DNA from: Candidatus Kuenenia stuttgartensis
GTDB lineage: Bacteria; Planctomycetota; Planctomycetia; Isosphaerales; Isosphaeraceae
Assembly: GCA_945874095.1 (NCBI GenBank)
Contig: CAMCFM010000292.1
Location: 1 to 6,164, forward strand
DNA length: 6,164 bases
Direction: 5' to 3'
Both the position numbers and the translations under genes were made by a program. The notes under the pieces were generated by a model, which worked only from the letters and a program-made list of their open reading frames with translations, ran no database searches and was not told the DNA's origin. Of the stretch, positions 1-5,556 are shown one piece after another (position 1 is the first letter of the stretch; each line of letters opens with the position of its first letter).

Positions 1-413
1 TCGTCAGGCGTGGCGTGAAGATTTTTCAGAGAAAGCGTGGAAGCGTGCGACATGGCGCCTGGATAAAACGCCGTGATCTGGTTGTCCTGCAGGTCGGTGT
101 TGATAAAGCATGAAGCTGTAAAGAGGTTATGAATCTCTTTGATGCCCGAGGTATCCACACCATGACTTTCAAGCCAGCTGCGATATTCCGCAAAGTCTTC
201 GCCCACCGTACCTACCACCGTTGGCTTTTGGCCCAGCAGAGCGAGGTTGTAAGCGATGTTAGGGGCTGTACCACCACGCATCCGGCGGAGTGATTCCACC
301 AGAAACGAGACGCTCAGGATGTGCATCTTCTCTGGAAGAATGTGATCCCGGAACTTCCCGGGAAAAACCATGATGTAATCAAACGCGATCGAGCCGGTGA
401 CAAAGACTTTCAT
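1..413 (-). CDS. PfkB-family carbohydrate/nucleoside kinase, C-terminus beyond left edge
   Basis: This is the first 137 codons of a cytoplasmic kinase of the PfkB (ribokinase/adenosine kinase) superfamily, which transfers phosphate from ATP to a sugar or nucleoside hydroxyl. The protein begins MKVFVTGSIAFDYIMVFPGK. It shows the family's opening beta strand with a substrate-side Asp (D12). The Gly-Gly substrate-binding turn follows in RRMRGGTAPNIAYNLALLG (G47-G48, N52), then the VGTVGEDF segment (residues 67-74) and the lid-like FTASCFINTD strand (98-107). The ATP-binding half with the catalytic GxGD Asp lies outside the window, so activity and substrate cannot be judged. The style resembles bacterial adenosine-kinase-like PfkB proteins, but ribokinase or another sugar kinase is equally possible. 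The ATG at 411-413 is supported by AAGGA six nt upstream. It lies 82 nt downstream of gltX on the same strand and may share its transcript. Confidence 0.88.
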   Translation of the reverse strand, partial: MKVFVTGSIAFDYIMVFPGKFRDHILPEKMHILSVSFLVESLRRMRGGTAPNIAYNLALLGQKPTVVGTVGEDFAEYRSWLESHGVDTSGIKEIHNLFTASCFINTDLQDNQITAFYPGAMSHASTLSLKNLHATPD

Positions 414-419
414 GAGGTT

Positions 420-424
420 TCCTT
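420..424 (-). promoter_or_regulatory. Ribosome binding site of the PfkB-family gene
   Basis: On the minus strand AAGGA lies six nt before the ATG at 411-413. It fixes that start and suggests the gene is translated independently of gltX even if both share a transcript. Confidence 0.6.
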
Positions 425-448
425 GGAGAAAAGCATTCGTACATGGAG

Positions 449-466
449 CCTGAGGGCGGTATCAGG
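449..466 (-). other. Small hairpin in the gltX-pfkB spacer
   Basis: CCTGA and TCAGG (449-453 and 462-466) form a perfect 5-bp stem with an 8-nt loop. No T run follows on either strand, so it is not a convincing terminator and does not separate gltX from the downstream kinase. Next to it, two overlapping perfect palindromes abut the gltX stop: TCAGATCTGA at 486-495 and CTGATCAG at 492-499. No function is assigned. Confidence 0.3.
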
Positions 467-495
467 GACTTCTGTTATGGTGAATTCAGATCTGA

Positions 496-1959
496 TCAGG
501 CTTTTGGCAGAATCGCGAGTGTCAGTGCAATACGCTTCAGGCACTCATCGCGGCCGAGAATTTCAAGGGCTTCGTATACGCCTGGACCAATCCCCTGACC
601 GGTCGTGGACACACGCAGAGCGTTCACCACCAAGCCCATGCCGAGTCCACTGGCAGCCACATATTCATGAACGGCTTTATCGAGCGTGGGGGTGTCAAAC
701 GGCTCAATCTTCTCAAGGATCGACGAAACTTCTGTCAGAATCCTTGGAACTTCAGCCTTGCCCAACCGCTTCTTAAAGGCATCAGGATCGTAGTCGATCT
801 GATCCTGGAAGAAGAACTTGCCGAGCTTCACAATATCGCTGAACGTTTTCAGTCGATCGCCCAGAGCGATCACCACGGCCTTGATCCGTGCTCGCAACTC
901 GGGACTGACAACCAAATCGTCAATCAAGCCAGCCTGTTGCAGGAACGGGATGCAGGAATCCACTTTCTGCTCGTCTGGAAGCTGCTTCATCCACTCGCCC
1001 TGAAGCCAGAAGAGCTTGTCAGGGTCGTGACTGGCGGGCGAACCGTTCACTCGATCAAGCGTGAAATATTCGCGAAGCTGCTCAGGGGTAAAGATTTCCG
1101 TCTCGGCGTCGTAGCTCCAGCCAAGTCTCGAAAGATAGTTCATCATGGCTTCAGGCAGATAGCCCTGTTTGATATACTCATCAAGCCCAACAGCACCGTC
1201 ACGCTTGGAAAGCTTCTTTTTCGAACCCGGGGCTGCCACATAGGGGACGTGGGCAAAGGTCGGGAGTGGATACCCAAGCGCTTGGAAGACAAGAATTTGC
1301 GAGAACGTGTTGGTCAGATGCTCTTCCGCTCTGACCACGTGAGTGATGCCCATCTGGGCGTCGTCCACCACAGTCGCAAAATTGTAGAGCGGGGTGCCAT
1401 CAGGCCTGACGATCACAAAGTCGCCCACCTCTTCTGTTCTGGCTTCCACCCGGCCCTTGATCTGGTCATCCACCACAATCAATTGGCCCATGGGAACTTC
1501 AAAACGAAGGGCGAACGGGCGGCCTTCAGCGATGTATTTCGCCTCGGTTTCCGGGTCCAGAACAATCTTGCGGAACCGATAGGCTCGTTTGGCGGCCTCT
1601 GCAGCGGCTTTATCAGCAGAGCGTTGTTCTTCAGTCGAAAAGTCTCGATAGGCGTGGCCGCTATCAAGCAGTTTCTGAGCTGCTTCTGTATAAATATGAC
1701 CACGCTGGCTTTGATAGTAAGGGCCACAAGGGCCACCGACTTCAGGGCCTTCATCCCAGTCCATGTTCATCCATCGAAAGCCTTCGAGGATCATTTTGAC
1801 GGCTGGCTCGACATGGCGCTGCTGGTCAGTGTCGTCAATCCGCAGGATAAACTGACCGCCGAAGTGTCTGGCCAGTAGCCAGTTAAAGAGGGCGGTACGT
1901 ACGCCTCCAATGTGCAGATAACCCGTGGGGCTTGGTGCGAATCGCGTGCGAACGGTCAT
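496..1959 (-). CDS. gltX: Glutamyl-tRNA synthetase (GluRS)
   Basis: This 487-aa cytoplasmic class I aminoacyl-tRNA synthetase attaches glutamate to tRNA-Glu. The length is normal for bacterial GluRS. The N-terminus TRFAPSPTGYLHIGGVRTAL contains the HIGH-type motif (H16-I-G-G19). The KMSKS equivalent is KLSKR (249-253). The Rossmann catalytic domain covers roughly residues 1-320 and the helical anticodon-binding domain 320-487. Two oddities are visible. The usual RIEDTD motif reads RIDDTD (D42), a conservative change at the position that contacts the amino group of glutamate in the Thermus enzyme. The Cys-x-Cys that binds zinc in E. coli GluRS is replaced by D106-F-S108, so this enzyme is probably zinc-free. 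The ATG at 1957-1959 is supported by AGGA five nt upstream (1965-1968). Whether it also charges tRNA-Gln (non-discriminating, with GatCAB) cannot be told from the sequence. It is divergent from recA and probably heads a gltX-pfkB transcript. Confidence 0.97.
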   Translation of the reverse strand: MTVRTRFAPSPTGYLHIGGVRTALFNWLLARHFGGQFILRIDDTDQQRHVEPAVKMILEGFRWMNMDWDEGPEVGGPCGPYYQSQRGHIYTEAAQKLLDSGHAYRDFSTEEQRSADKAAAEAAKRAYRFRKIVLDPETEAKYIAEGRPFALRFEVPMGQLIVVDDQIKGRVEARTEEVGDFVIVRPDGTPLYNFATVVDDAQMGITHVVRAEEHLTNTFSQILVFQALGYPLPTFAHVPYVAAPGSKKKLSKRDGAVGLDEYIKQGYLPEAMMNYLSRLGWSYDAETEIFTPEQLREYFTLDRVNGSPASHDPDKLFWLQGEWMKQLPDEQKVDSCIPFLQQAGLIDDLVVSPELRARIKAVVIALGDRLKTFSDIVKLGKFFFQDQIDYDPDAFKKRLGKAEVPRILTEVSSILEKIEPFDTPTLDKAVHEYVAASGLGMGLVVNALRVSTTGQGIGPGVYEALEILGRDECLKRIALTLAILPKA

Positions 1960-2287
1960 GATCGTCCTGGCTTGTCGTCCGTGTCCAAGGCAAAATCAGG
2001 TTCGGTATGGGTCGAACTTTGCCCGAAGTCGGAAATAGTCGTGAAGGCTTAAACATAGGCGAAATATGGCCGATATGTCAAGGTAATGAACCGATCAGGG
2101 TTTGGAATTTATGCCCTGGAGCAAGCGAAACCAAGGTTGACGATGTACCAGTGGGATCGCAAATTGACCGACTGCAAAGCGATTTACAGCAGGTATTTTC
2201 GAAGAATTACAAGATAGTGATAGACTTCAAATGGCGGCTGAATTAGGCTTGTCCCTGACACATCCACAACCTTGCAAAACAACGGGG

Positions 2288-2316
2288 TTGTCCAATGCCT
2301 GAGAAGTGGATAGAGT
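2288..2316 (+). promoter_or_regulatory. Candidate recA promoter
   Basis: TTGTCC (2288-2293) and TAGAGT (2311-2316) are spaced by 17 nt. Each matches the sigma70 consensus at four of six positions (TTGACA, TATAAT). The -10 box would lie directly beside the paired 8-bp repeats at 2315-2357, about 72 nt upstream of the recA ATG. This is a weak motif call, and other AT-rich choices nearby (around 2329-2336) are possible. Confidence 0.28.
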
Positions 2317-2357
2317 GTTAATGTGTTCATTATATGGACGATGTTCACCAGTTCACT
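2315..2357 (+). repeat. Two tandem pairs of 8-bp direct repeats upstream of recA (operator candidate)
   Basis: GTGTTAAT (2315-2322) is followed directly by GTGTTCAT (2323-2330). After an 11-bp gap come TGTTCACC (2342-2349) and AGTTCACT (2350-2357). All four units share a GTT core, three have GTTCA, and both pairs have an 8-bp period. The array lies 31-73 nt upstream of the recA ATG, where a damage-response repressor would be expected to act. It does not match the E. coli (CTGT-N8-ACAG), Gram-positive (GAAC-N4-GTTC) or alphaproteobacterial (GTTC-N7-GTTC) LexA boxes. Confidence 0.4.
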
Positions 2358-2371
2358 AATGGATTGGCGAC

Positions 2372-2380
2372 AGGAGAGGA
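2372..2380 (+). promoter_or_regulatory. Ribosome binding site deciding the recA start
   Basis: The purine run AGGAGAGGA ends seven nt before the ATG at 2388-2390. It supports that ATG over the in-frame ATG at 2334, which would add 18 residues (MDDVHQFTNGLATGEDTE) unlike RecA and would read through this purine run and part of the upstream repeat array. Confidence 0.75.
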
Positions 2381-2387
2381 CACTGAG

Positions 2388-3476
2388 ATGGGTAGAAAAG
2401 CGGCAAGTGGCGATAATCGCACGGCGGCGGCAGTCACAGCAGAGCAGAAGGCGTTAACCAACGCACTCAGCCAGATCGAAAAAGCGTTCGGCGCCGGAGC
2501 CATCATGAAGATGGGCGAATCGGCCGTGGCCGAGGTGGAAGGGATCTCAAGCGGATCACTCTCACTGGACCTCGCACTGGGCGGCAAAGGCCTCCCGCGT
2601 GGCCGTATCATCGAACTATTTGGGCCAGAATCAAGCGGCAAGACCACCTGCGCACTGCATGCCGTGGCCGAAGCCCAAAAGGCAGGCGGAGTGGCTGCTT
2701 TTATTGATGCTGAACACGCGCTTGACCCATCCTGGTGCAGGCGGCTTGGCGTGGACATCGAAAGCATGCTCGTCAGCCAGCCATCAAGCGCTGAAGAAGC
2801 TCTCCAGATTGCCGAGATGCTTGTCCTCTCAAACGCTGTCGACATCATCGTGATCGACTCCGTCGCCGCCTTGGTGCCGAAGGCTGAAATCGACGGCGAA
2901 ATTGGCGACACTTTCGTGGGCGTTCAGGCTCGCCTGATGAGCCAGGCCCTGCGTAAGCTGACCGGCGGCGTTTCACGATCCAAATGCGTGTTGATTTTTA
3001 TCAACCAGATCCGTGAAAAAATCGGGGTCATGTTTGGAAGCCCTGAAACAACTCCCGGCGGCAGGGCGTTGAAGTTTTACGCCAGCTGCCGGATCGACGT
3101 GCGCCGGATTGGCCCTGTAAAAGAGGGCGAAGTCATTACTGGATCACGGGTTAAAGTCAAAGTGGTCAAGAACAAGGTGGCCCCTCCGTTCCGTGTCTGT
3201 GAATTCGACATCATGTACAACAAGGGGATCTCTGCGGCAGGCGACCTCCTGGATCTGGCTCTGGCCGATAAGCTGATCGAGAAATCAGGGTCGTGGTTCA
3301 ACTACGGCAGCCTGAGACTTGGCCAAGGCCGTGAGAATGTGAAAGAATATCTGGAAACGCACCCGGAACTCTTTGCGGAACTCCGCAACCTGATCCTTGA
3401 AAAGAACCTGGCTGCTTCAAACGCAACCCACCCGAACGAGATCATTGATGAAGACGATGATGAAGGTCTGGAATAA
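2388..3476 (+). CDS. recA: RecA recombinase
   Basis: This is a 362-aa DNA-dependent ATPase that forms filaments on single-stranded DNA, drives homologous pairing and strand exchange, and acts as co-protease for LexA-type repressors where these exist. E. coli numbering is offset by 13. Walker A is GPESSGKTT (79-87, K85). The catalytic Glu is E109 in FIDAEHALD. Walker B is DIIVID (152-157). The sensor Gln is Q207 in FINQIR. The DNA loops are L1 (170-177) and L2 (208-222, with I212 and F216). The intersubunit lysines K261 and K263 are present. The C-terminal domain ends in an acidic tail, EIIDEDDDEGLE (351-362), of the kind that restrains filament formation in E. coli. L1 ends D-T-F-V where E. 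coli has D-S-H-M. The start at ATG 2388 follows a strong Shine-Dalgarno sequence. There is no recX or lexA next to it. It is divergent from gltX and convergent with the kinase gene. Confidence 0.98.
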   Translation: MGRKAASGDNRTAAAVTAEQKALTNALSQIEKAFGAGAIMKMGESAVAEVEGISSGSLSLDLALGGKGLPRGRIIELFGPESSGKTTCALHAVAEAQKAGGVAAFIDAEHALDPSWCRRLGVDIESMLVSQPSSAEEALQIAEMLVLSNAVDIIVIDSVAALVPKAEIDGEIGDTFVGVQARLMSQALRKLTGGVSRSKCVLIFINQIREKIGVMFGSPETTPGGRALKFYASCRIDVRRIGPVKEGEVITGSRVKVKVVKNKVAPPFRVCEFDIMYNKGISAAGDLLDLALADKLIEKSGSWFNYGSLRLGQGRENVKEYLETHPELFAELRNLILEKNLAASNATHPNEIIDEDDDEGLE

Positions 3477-3499
3477 AACCTCACAGAAAAATTTGTGAG
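3472..3499 (-). terminator. Candidate terminator of the kinase transcript, overlapping the recA stop
   Basis: CTCACA (3480-3485) and TGTGAG (3494-3499) form a perfect 6-bp stem with an 8-nt loop. Read on the minus strand, the stem is followed by GTTTTATT (3479-3472), which suits intrinsic termination of the leftward kinase transcript. Read on the plus strand, it is followed by AATTATTA, a much poorer tail. The T tract covers the recA stop codon, so the leftward message would end antisense to the last recA codons. Confidence 0.45.
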
Positions 3500-3523
3500 A
3501 ATTATTACAAGCCTGTAAGTCAC

Positions 3524-3568
3524 AGCCGCTGAACCCGTTCAACTCATTTTGATGCAGGTTCAGCGGCT
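3524..3568. terminator. Strong hairpin between convergent recA and kinase genes
   Basis: AGCCGCTGAACC (3524-3535) and GGTTCAGCGGCT (3557-3568) form a perfect 12-bp stem. Inside the 21-nt loop, TCAA (3539-3542) and TTGA (3549-3552) add a 4-bp inner stem. One arm contains the kinase stop codon and its last two sense codons. No T run follows on either strand, so this may be a bidirectional stabilising or factor-assisted terminator for recA, not a classic intrinsic one. Confidence 0.55.
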
Positions 3569-4963
3569 CATTCTTCCCACGTAAAATCCGATGGCAAAAG
3601 TCGCTGCAAGTGCGACAACCGCGCCAAATATCCAGATCGGCTTGTTTCTGGCCGATTTTGCGACTTCCTGGGATCGTTCCCGAAAATCCGTATCCTCACC
3701 GTTAGATAATTGAATTCCCGCCATCCTCTGAGCTGACGACGCGACAGCCTGAACTTCAGGCAAATTGCGCTGCCTGGGTAGCCCAAGATCGATCGACTCA
3801 GACGAATTCTCAAGCGATTGATCCAGCTCGACATCCGTATTCACTATGGCCAGACCCGACCCTTTCCCAGAGTCAGGTTCCTGTGCCATCGGATCTAAAG
3901 CTCCCGCTTTACGTTTCTTCCTAAGCAATGTCTGCAAAGCTTCGGACGCTTCAGCGCCGGTCTGATACCGATCCGCTGGATTCGTCGCAAGCATCTGTTC
4001 CATCACCGCCACAACCCGACTGGGCAGGTCTGGCAAATAGTCTCGAATCGGAGTGGGCTTGGACTGAATTCGCATCGCCAGCCGACTGATTGGATTTTCA
4101 TGCTGGAACGGACATCGGCCGGTCATCAGGTGATACATGCAACAGGCCAGGCTGTAGAGATCACTGCGACCGTCGAGCGACTTGCCTGAGGCTTGCTCTG
4201 GCGACATATAGTCGATGGTGCCCACGGCAATCCCGTCAGCCGTCCGAAAACTCTCTTCAGGATCGACTTCCATCAGAGTTCCAAGGCCCAGATCAAGAAC
4301 CTTGACGATTTTCTGATCCTGAGAGAACAGCAGATTCGATGGTTTCACATCCCGGTGCAAAATGCCCTGTTCATGGGCATGACCGAGGCCAAGGGCTGCC
4401 TGGGAAGCGTATCGGATCACGTCCACAGCGGGCAGGGGGCCGAGTTTGAGCATATCGCCAAGACTCTTGCCAGGCACATACTCCATCACGATAAAGAAAA
4501 CGTTGTCAACCTGATCCGCATCGAAGGCACGAACGACATTCGGGTGATCGAGTCGCGCAACGAGTCTCATTTCCCTCAGGAATCGGGACACCACGCGCTC
4601 ATTGCTGATCAACTCCGGCGCAATCACTTTAAGGGCCACAATTCGGCCCATCAATTGATGCTGGGCTCTGTAAACGCGGCCCATGGCCCCTGAGCCGATC
4701 CTGTCCAAAATCGTATAACGACCGATCACCAGCCCAGCCGCTTTACCGGCGAGCATCCGTTTGGCCTGATATTCCGTCAGCCAGTGCTCATAAACCAGGC
4801 GTGACGCCAATTCACGGCCCGTGGTTGGCCATTTACCGGAATCGACCTTGGATCGTAATTCTTCCCATTGACGATTCGAGAGGACACCACTGGCCAGCAG
4901 TTGGGCCCCAAATTCGCCGAGTGATTGGCTAGTCGATGATTTAGAAGGATCTTCGGCCGACAC
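3560..4963 (-). CDS. Hanks-type Ser/Thr protein kinase with C-terminal membrane anchor
   Basis: This 467-aa kinase phosphorylates Ser/Thr on unknown partners and is predicted to sit on the inner face of the membrane. Residues 15-80 form a helical lead-in (FGAQLLASGVLSNRQWEEL, then WLTEYQAKRMLAGKAAGLVIG) typical of planctomycete kinases. The catalytic domain spans about 83-347: Gly loop G90-x-G92-x-x-G95, ATP-binding K112, helix-C E131, catalytic H203-R-D205, K207 and N210, DFG as D224-L-G226, APE as S254-P-E256, and helix-F D268. All key residues are intact, so activity is expected. Residues 350-440 are a Ser/Gln/Glu-rich linker. A transmembrane helix at about 442-463 is followed by only R-M-S-R, so there is no outer sensor domain. 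The GTG start is chosen because AAGGTGAT lies just upstream and no good ATG is near. It converges with recA, and its target cannot be inferred. Confidence 0.95.
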   Translation of the reverse strand: MSAEDPSKSSTSQSLGEFGAQLLASGVLSNRQWEELRSKVDSGKWPTTGRELASRLVYEHWLTEYQAKRMLAGKAAGLVIGRYTILDRIGSGAMGRVYRAQHQLMGRIVALKVIAPELISNERVVSRFLREMRLVARLDHPNVVRAFDADQVDNVFFIVMEYVPGKSLGDMLKLGPLPAVDVIRYASQAALGLGHAHEQGILHRDVKPSNLLFSQDQKIVKVLDLGLGTLMEVDPEESFRTADGIAVGTIDYMSPEQASGKSLDGRSDLYSLACCMYHLMTGRCPFQHENPISRLAMRIQSKPTPIRDYLPDLPSRVVAVMEQMLATNPADRYQTGAEASEALQTLLRKKRKAGALDPMAQEPDSGKGSGLAIVNTDVELDQSLENSSESIDLGLPRQRNLPEVQAVASSAQRMAGIQLSNGEDTDFRERSQEVAKSARNKPIWIFGAVVALAATFAIGFYVGRMSR

Positions 4964-4965
4964 AA

Positions 4966-4973
4966 ATCACCTT
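4966..4973 (-). promoter_or_regulatory. Ribosome binding site deciding the kinase GTG start
   Basis: On the minus strand AAGGTGAT is complementary to the 16S rRNA 3' end. Its AAGG core lies six nt before the GTG at 4961-4963. This makes GTG the likely start. Confidence 0.65.
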
Positions 4974-5021
4974 TTCTTGTAGTTATGGATAGTCGAGCGT
5001 CTATAGAAACTTACCATCCCT

Positions 5022-5051
5022 ATAGTCAGCACATCACAAATATAATATCAA
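5022..5051 (-). promoter_or_regulatory. Weak candidate promoter of the kinase gene
   Basis: On the minus strand TTGATA (5051-5046) is followed after 18 nt by GACTAT (5027-5022). The -35 box is good but the -10 box matches only three of six positions. Two CTATAG palindromes (5001-5006 and 5020-5025) begin 19 bp apart in and just downstream of this region and could be binding sites or chance. Confidence 0.25.
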
Positions 5052-5085
5052 GAATCTCGATTTTGTGACTGTTACAGATGTTAAA

Positions 5086-5097
5086 GCGAATATTCGC
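5086..5097. repeat. Perfect 12-bp palindrome upstream of the kinase gene
   Basis: GCGAATATTCGC is its own reverse complement and lies 123 bp upstream of the kinase GTG. It could be an operator half-site pair. No second copy was found in the window, and no regulator is encoded next to it. Confidence 0.4.
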
Positions 5098-5284
5098 CCT
5101 GATTCGGACACTTTTTCCAAATGGCTCGCCCAATAACCACTAAAGCCTAATTCACTAGCAAACCCAGAAGAATGCCCGAATACCAAGCAACACAAACCAC
5201 CCTGGAGCACAAAATGTTCGCACCGGTACACCTTTAAATGCTGACTGGTGGTGATCCCAAAAGCAAAAGATTCTCGCCTCACTT

Positions 5285-5317
5285 AAAAAAGCCTCAATAC
5301 CCAGCACGATAACAGGC
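5285..5317 (-). terminator. Candidate intrinsic terminator of the small leftward transcript
   Basis: On the minus strand GCCT (5317-5314) pairs with AGGC (5294-5291). An inner stem TATC/GGTA (5311-5308 and 5301-5298, one G-T pair) closes a 6-nt loop. The structure is followed at once by TTTTTT (5290-5285). The stem is interrupted by small internal loops, but the U tract is the best in this part of the window. The stop codon of the 44-codon ORF (5296-5294) lies in the hairpin. Confidence 0.42.
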
Positions 5318-5428
5318 AATCCGCCTCGATATAGTGCACGACTGACGTATTATTGGCACGCCAATTGCAATATGTTCTTTCATCGTGCGAATTCGACTTT
5401 GGATTCGTTCAGCAGATTCGCCTGGCAT
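5294..5428 (-). CDS. Candidate 44-aa basic small protein
   Basis: I do not recognise this protein. The ORF starts MPGESAERIQSRIRTMKEHI, ends RRIACYRAGY, and is rich in Arg (seven Arg, one Lys, three Glu). It has no clear membrane segment or known motif. Support comes from its setting. GGAGGTGA (5437-5430) lies right before the ATG at 5426-5428, with GGAGG four nt away, one of the best Shine-Dalgarno matches in the window. A promoter lies upstream at 5528-5556 and a hairpin with a T run at its stop. An earlier in-frame ATG at 5456-5458 would give 54 residues but lacks such a site. Against coding are the short length, odd codons near the end, and the hairpins within it (5352-5365, 5433-5450), which fit a structured small RNA just as well. 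Confidence 0.25.
   Translation of the reverse strand: MPGESAERIQSRIRTMKEHIAIGVPIIRQSCTISRRIACYRAGY
5352..5365. repeat. 14-bp dyad inside the small leftward unit
   Basis: ATTGGC and GCCAAT flank two bases. In leftward RNA this gives a 5-bp stem with a CGUG tetraloop, adding to the structure of the transcript. It could equally be a protein-binding palindrome. Confidence 0.35.
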
Positions 5429-5429
5429 G

Positions 5430-5450
5430 TCACCTCCAATTTCATGGAGG
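5430..5450 (-). promoter_or_regulatory. Hairpin that would occlude the small ORF's Shine-Dalgarno
   Basis: On the minus strand CCTCCA (5450-5445) and TGGAGG (5438-5433) form a perfect 6-bp stem with a 6-nt loop, and the 3' arm is the core of the Shine-Dalgarno sequence GGAGGTGA. When folded, ribosome access to the ATG at 5426-5428 would be blocked, as in thermosensor or leader-controlled genes. Confidence 0.4.
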
Positions 5451-5492
5451 CCATTCATTCATGTTGATCAGGCGACGGGCCATCCCATTTCT

Positions 5493-5514
5493 TGCCGAAC
5501 CATTTCTTTCGGCA
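5493..5514 (-). other. Stable hairpin near the predicted 5' end of the small transcript
   Basis: TGCCGAA and TTCGGCA (5514-5508 and 5499-5493 on the minus strand) make a perfect 7-bp stem with an 8-nt loop. It begins about seven nt after the start point expected from the -10 box at 5528-5533, where it could protect the 5' end or form part of a leader. No T run follows. Confidence 0.45.
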
Positions 5515-5527
5515 GATTCCCCAAATC

Positions 5528-5556
5528 ATAATAACATTCTCTAAGTGCGACTTCAA
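5528..5556 (-). promoter_or_regulatory. Sigma70-like promoter reading leftward
   Basis: On the minus strand TTGAAG (5556-5551) is followed after exactly 17 nt by TATTAT (5533-5528), matching the consensus at four and five of six positions. This is the best -35/-10 pair I found in the window. No large gene lies downstream before 5285, which is why the short ORF or RNA there is taken seriously. Confidence 0.45.

Larger units (their letters stand above)
1960..2387. other. Divergent gltX-recA spacer, no convincing gene
   Basis: The spacer must hold the promoters of gltX (leftward) and recA (rightward). Visible dyads are GTTCG/CGAAC (2000-2004 and 2013-2017, spacer 8) and CAGGG/CCCTG (2096-2100 and 2114-2118). 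There is also an ambiguous stem in which GGTTGT (2286-2291) can pair with ACAACC (2266-2271) or, through GTTGT, with ACAAC (2279-2283). A 79-codon plus-strand ORF at 2007-2246 has no ribosome binding site and no recognisable domain, and I do not count it as a gene. The paired direct repeats nearest recA are listed separately. Confidence 0.55.
5404..5522. repeat. Imperfect 19-bp direct repeat with exactly 100-bp period
   Basis: The 19 bases at 5404-5422 and at 5504-5522 agree at 16 positions and share the perfect 8-mer GCAGATTC (5412-5419 and 5512-5519). The second copy covers the 3' arm of the 5493-5514 hairpin and the expected transcript start. The first lies at the beginning of the 44-codon ORF. 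A partial duplication or a repeated binding site would both explain it. Confidence 0.4.

Noticed and set aside
321..776. 151-codon plus-strand open frame across the pfkB start and gltX end
   Set aside because: It runs antisense to two real genes and their spacer, has no recognisable domain, and its translation looks random.
667..1878. 403-codon plus-strand open frame antisense to gltX
   Set aside because: It lies wholly inside gltX, whose motifs are unambiguous. It has no ribosome site or domain, and long antisense frames are common opposite biased coding sequence.
2007..2246. 79-codon plus-strand ORF in the gltX-recA spacer
   Set aside because: It has no Shine-Dalgarno sequence, no domain and no operon partner, and it lies where promoters are expected.
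2334..2387. 18-residue N-terminal extension of RecA from the ATG at 2334
   Set aside because: No ribosome site precedes it. A strong one precedes the ATG at 2388, the added residues are unlike RecA, and the extension would cover the repeat array.
2345..2911. 188-codon minus-strand frame opposite the start of recA
   Set aside because: It is a Ser/Ala/Pro-rich shadow of recA codons with no start signal.
5034..5282. 82-codon minus-strand ORF upstream of the kinase
   Set aside because: It has no ribosome site or domain and a composition unlike its neighbours. It lies downstream of the candidate terminator in the kinase promoter region.
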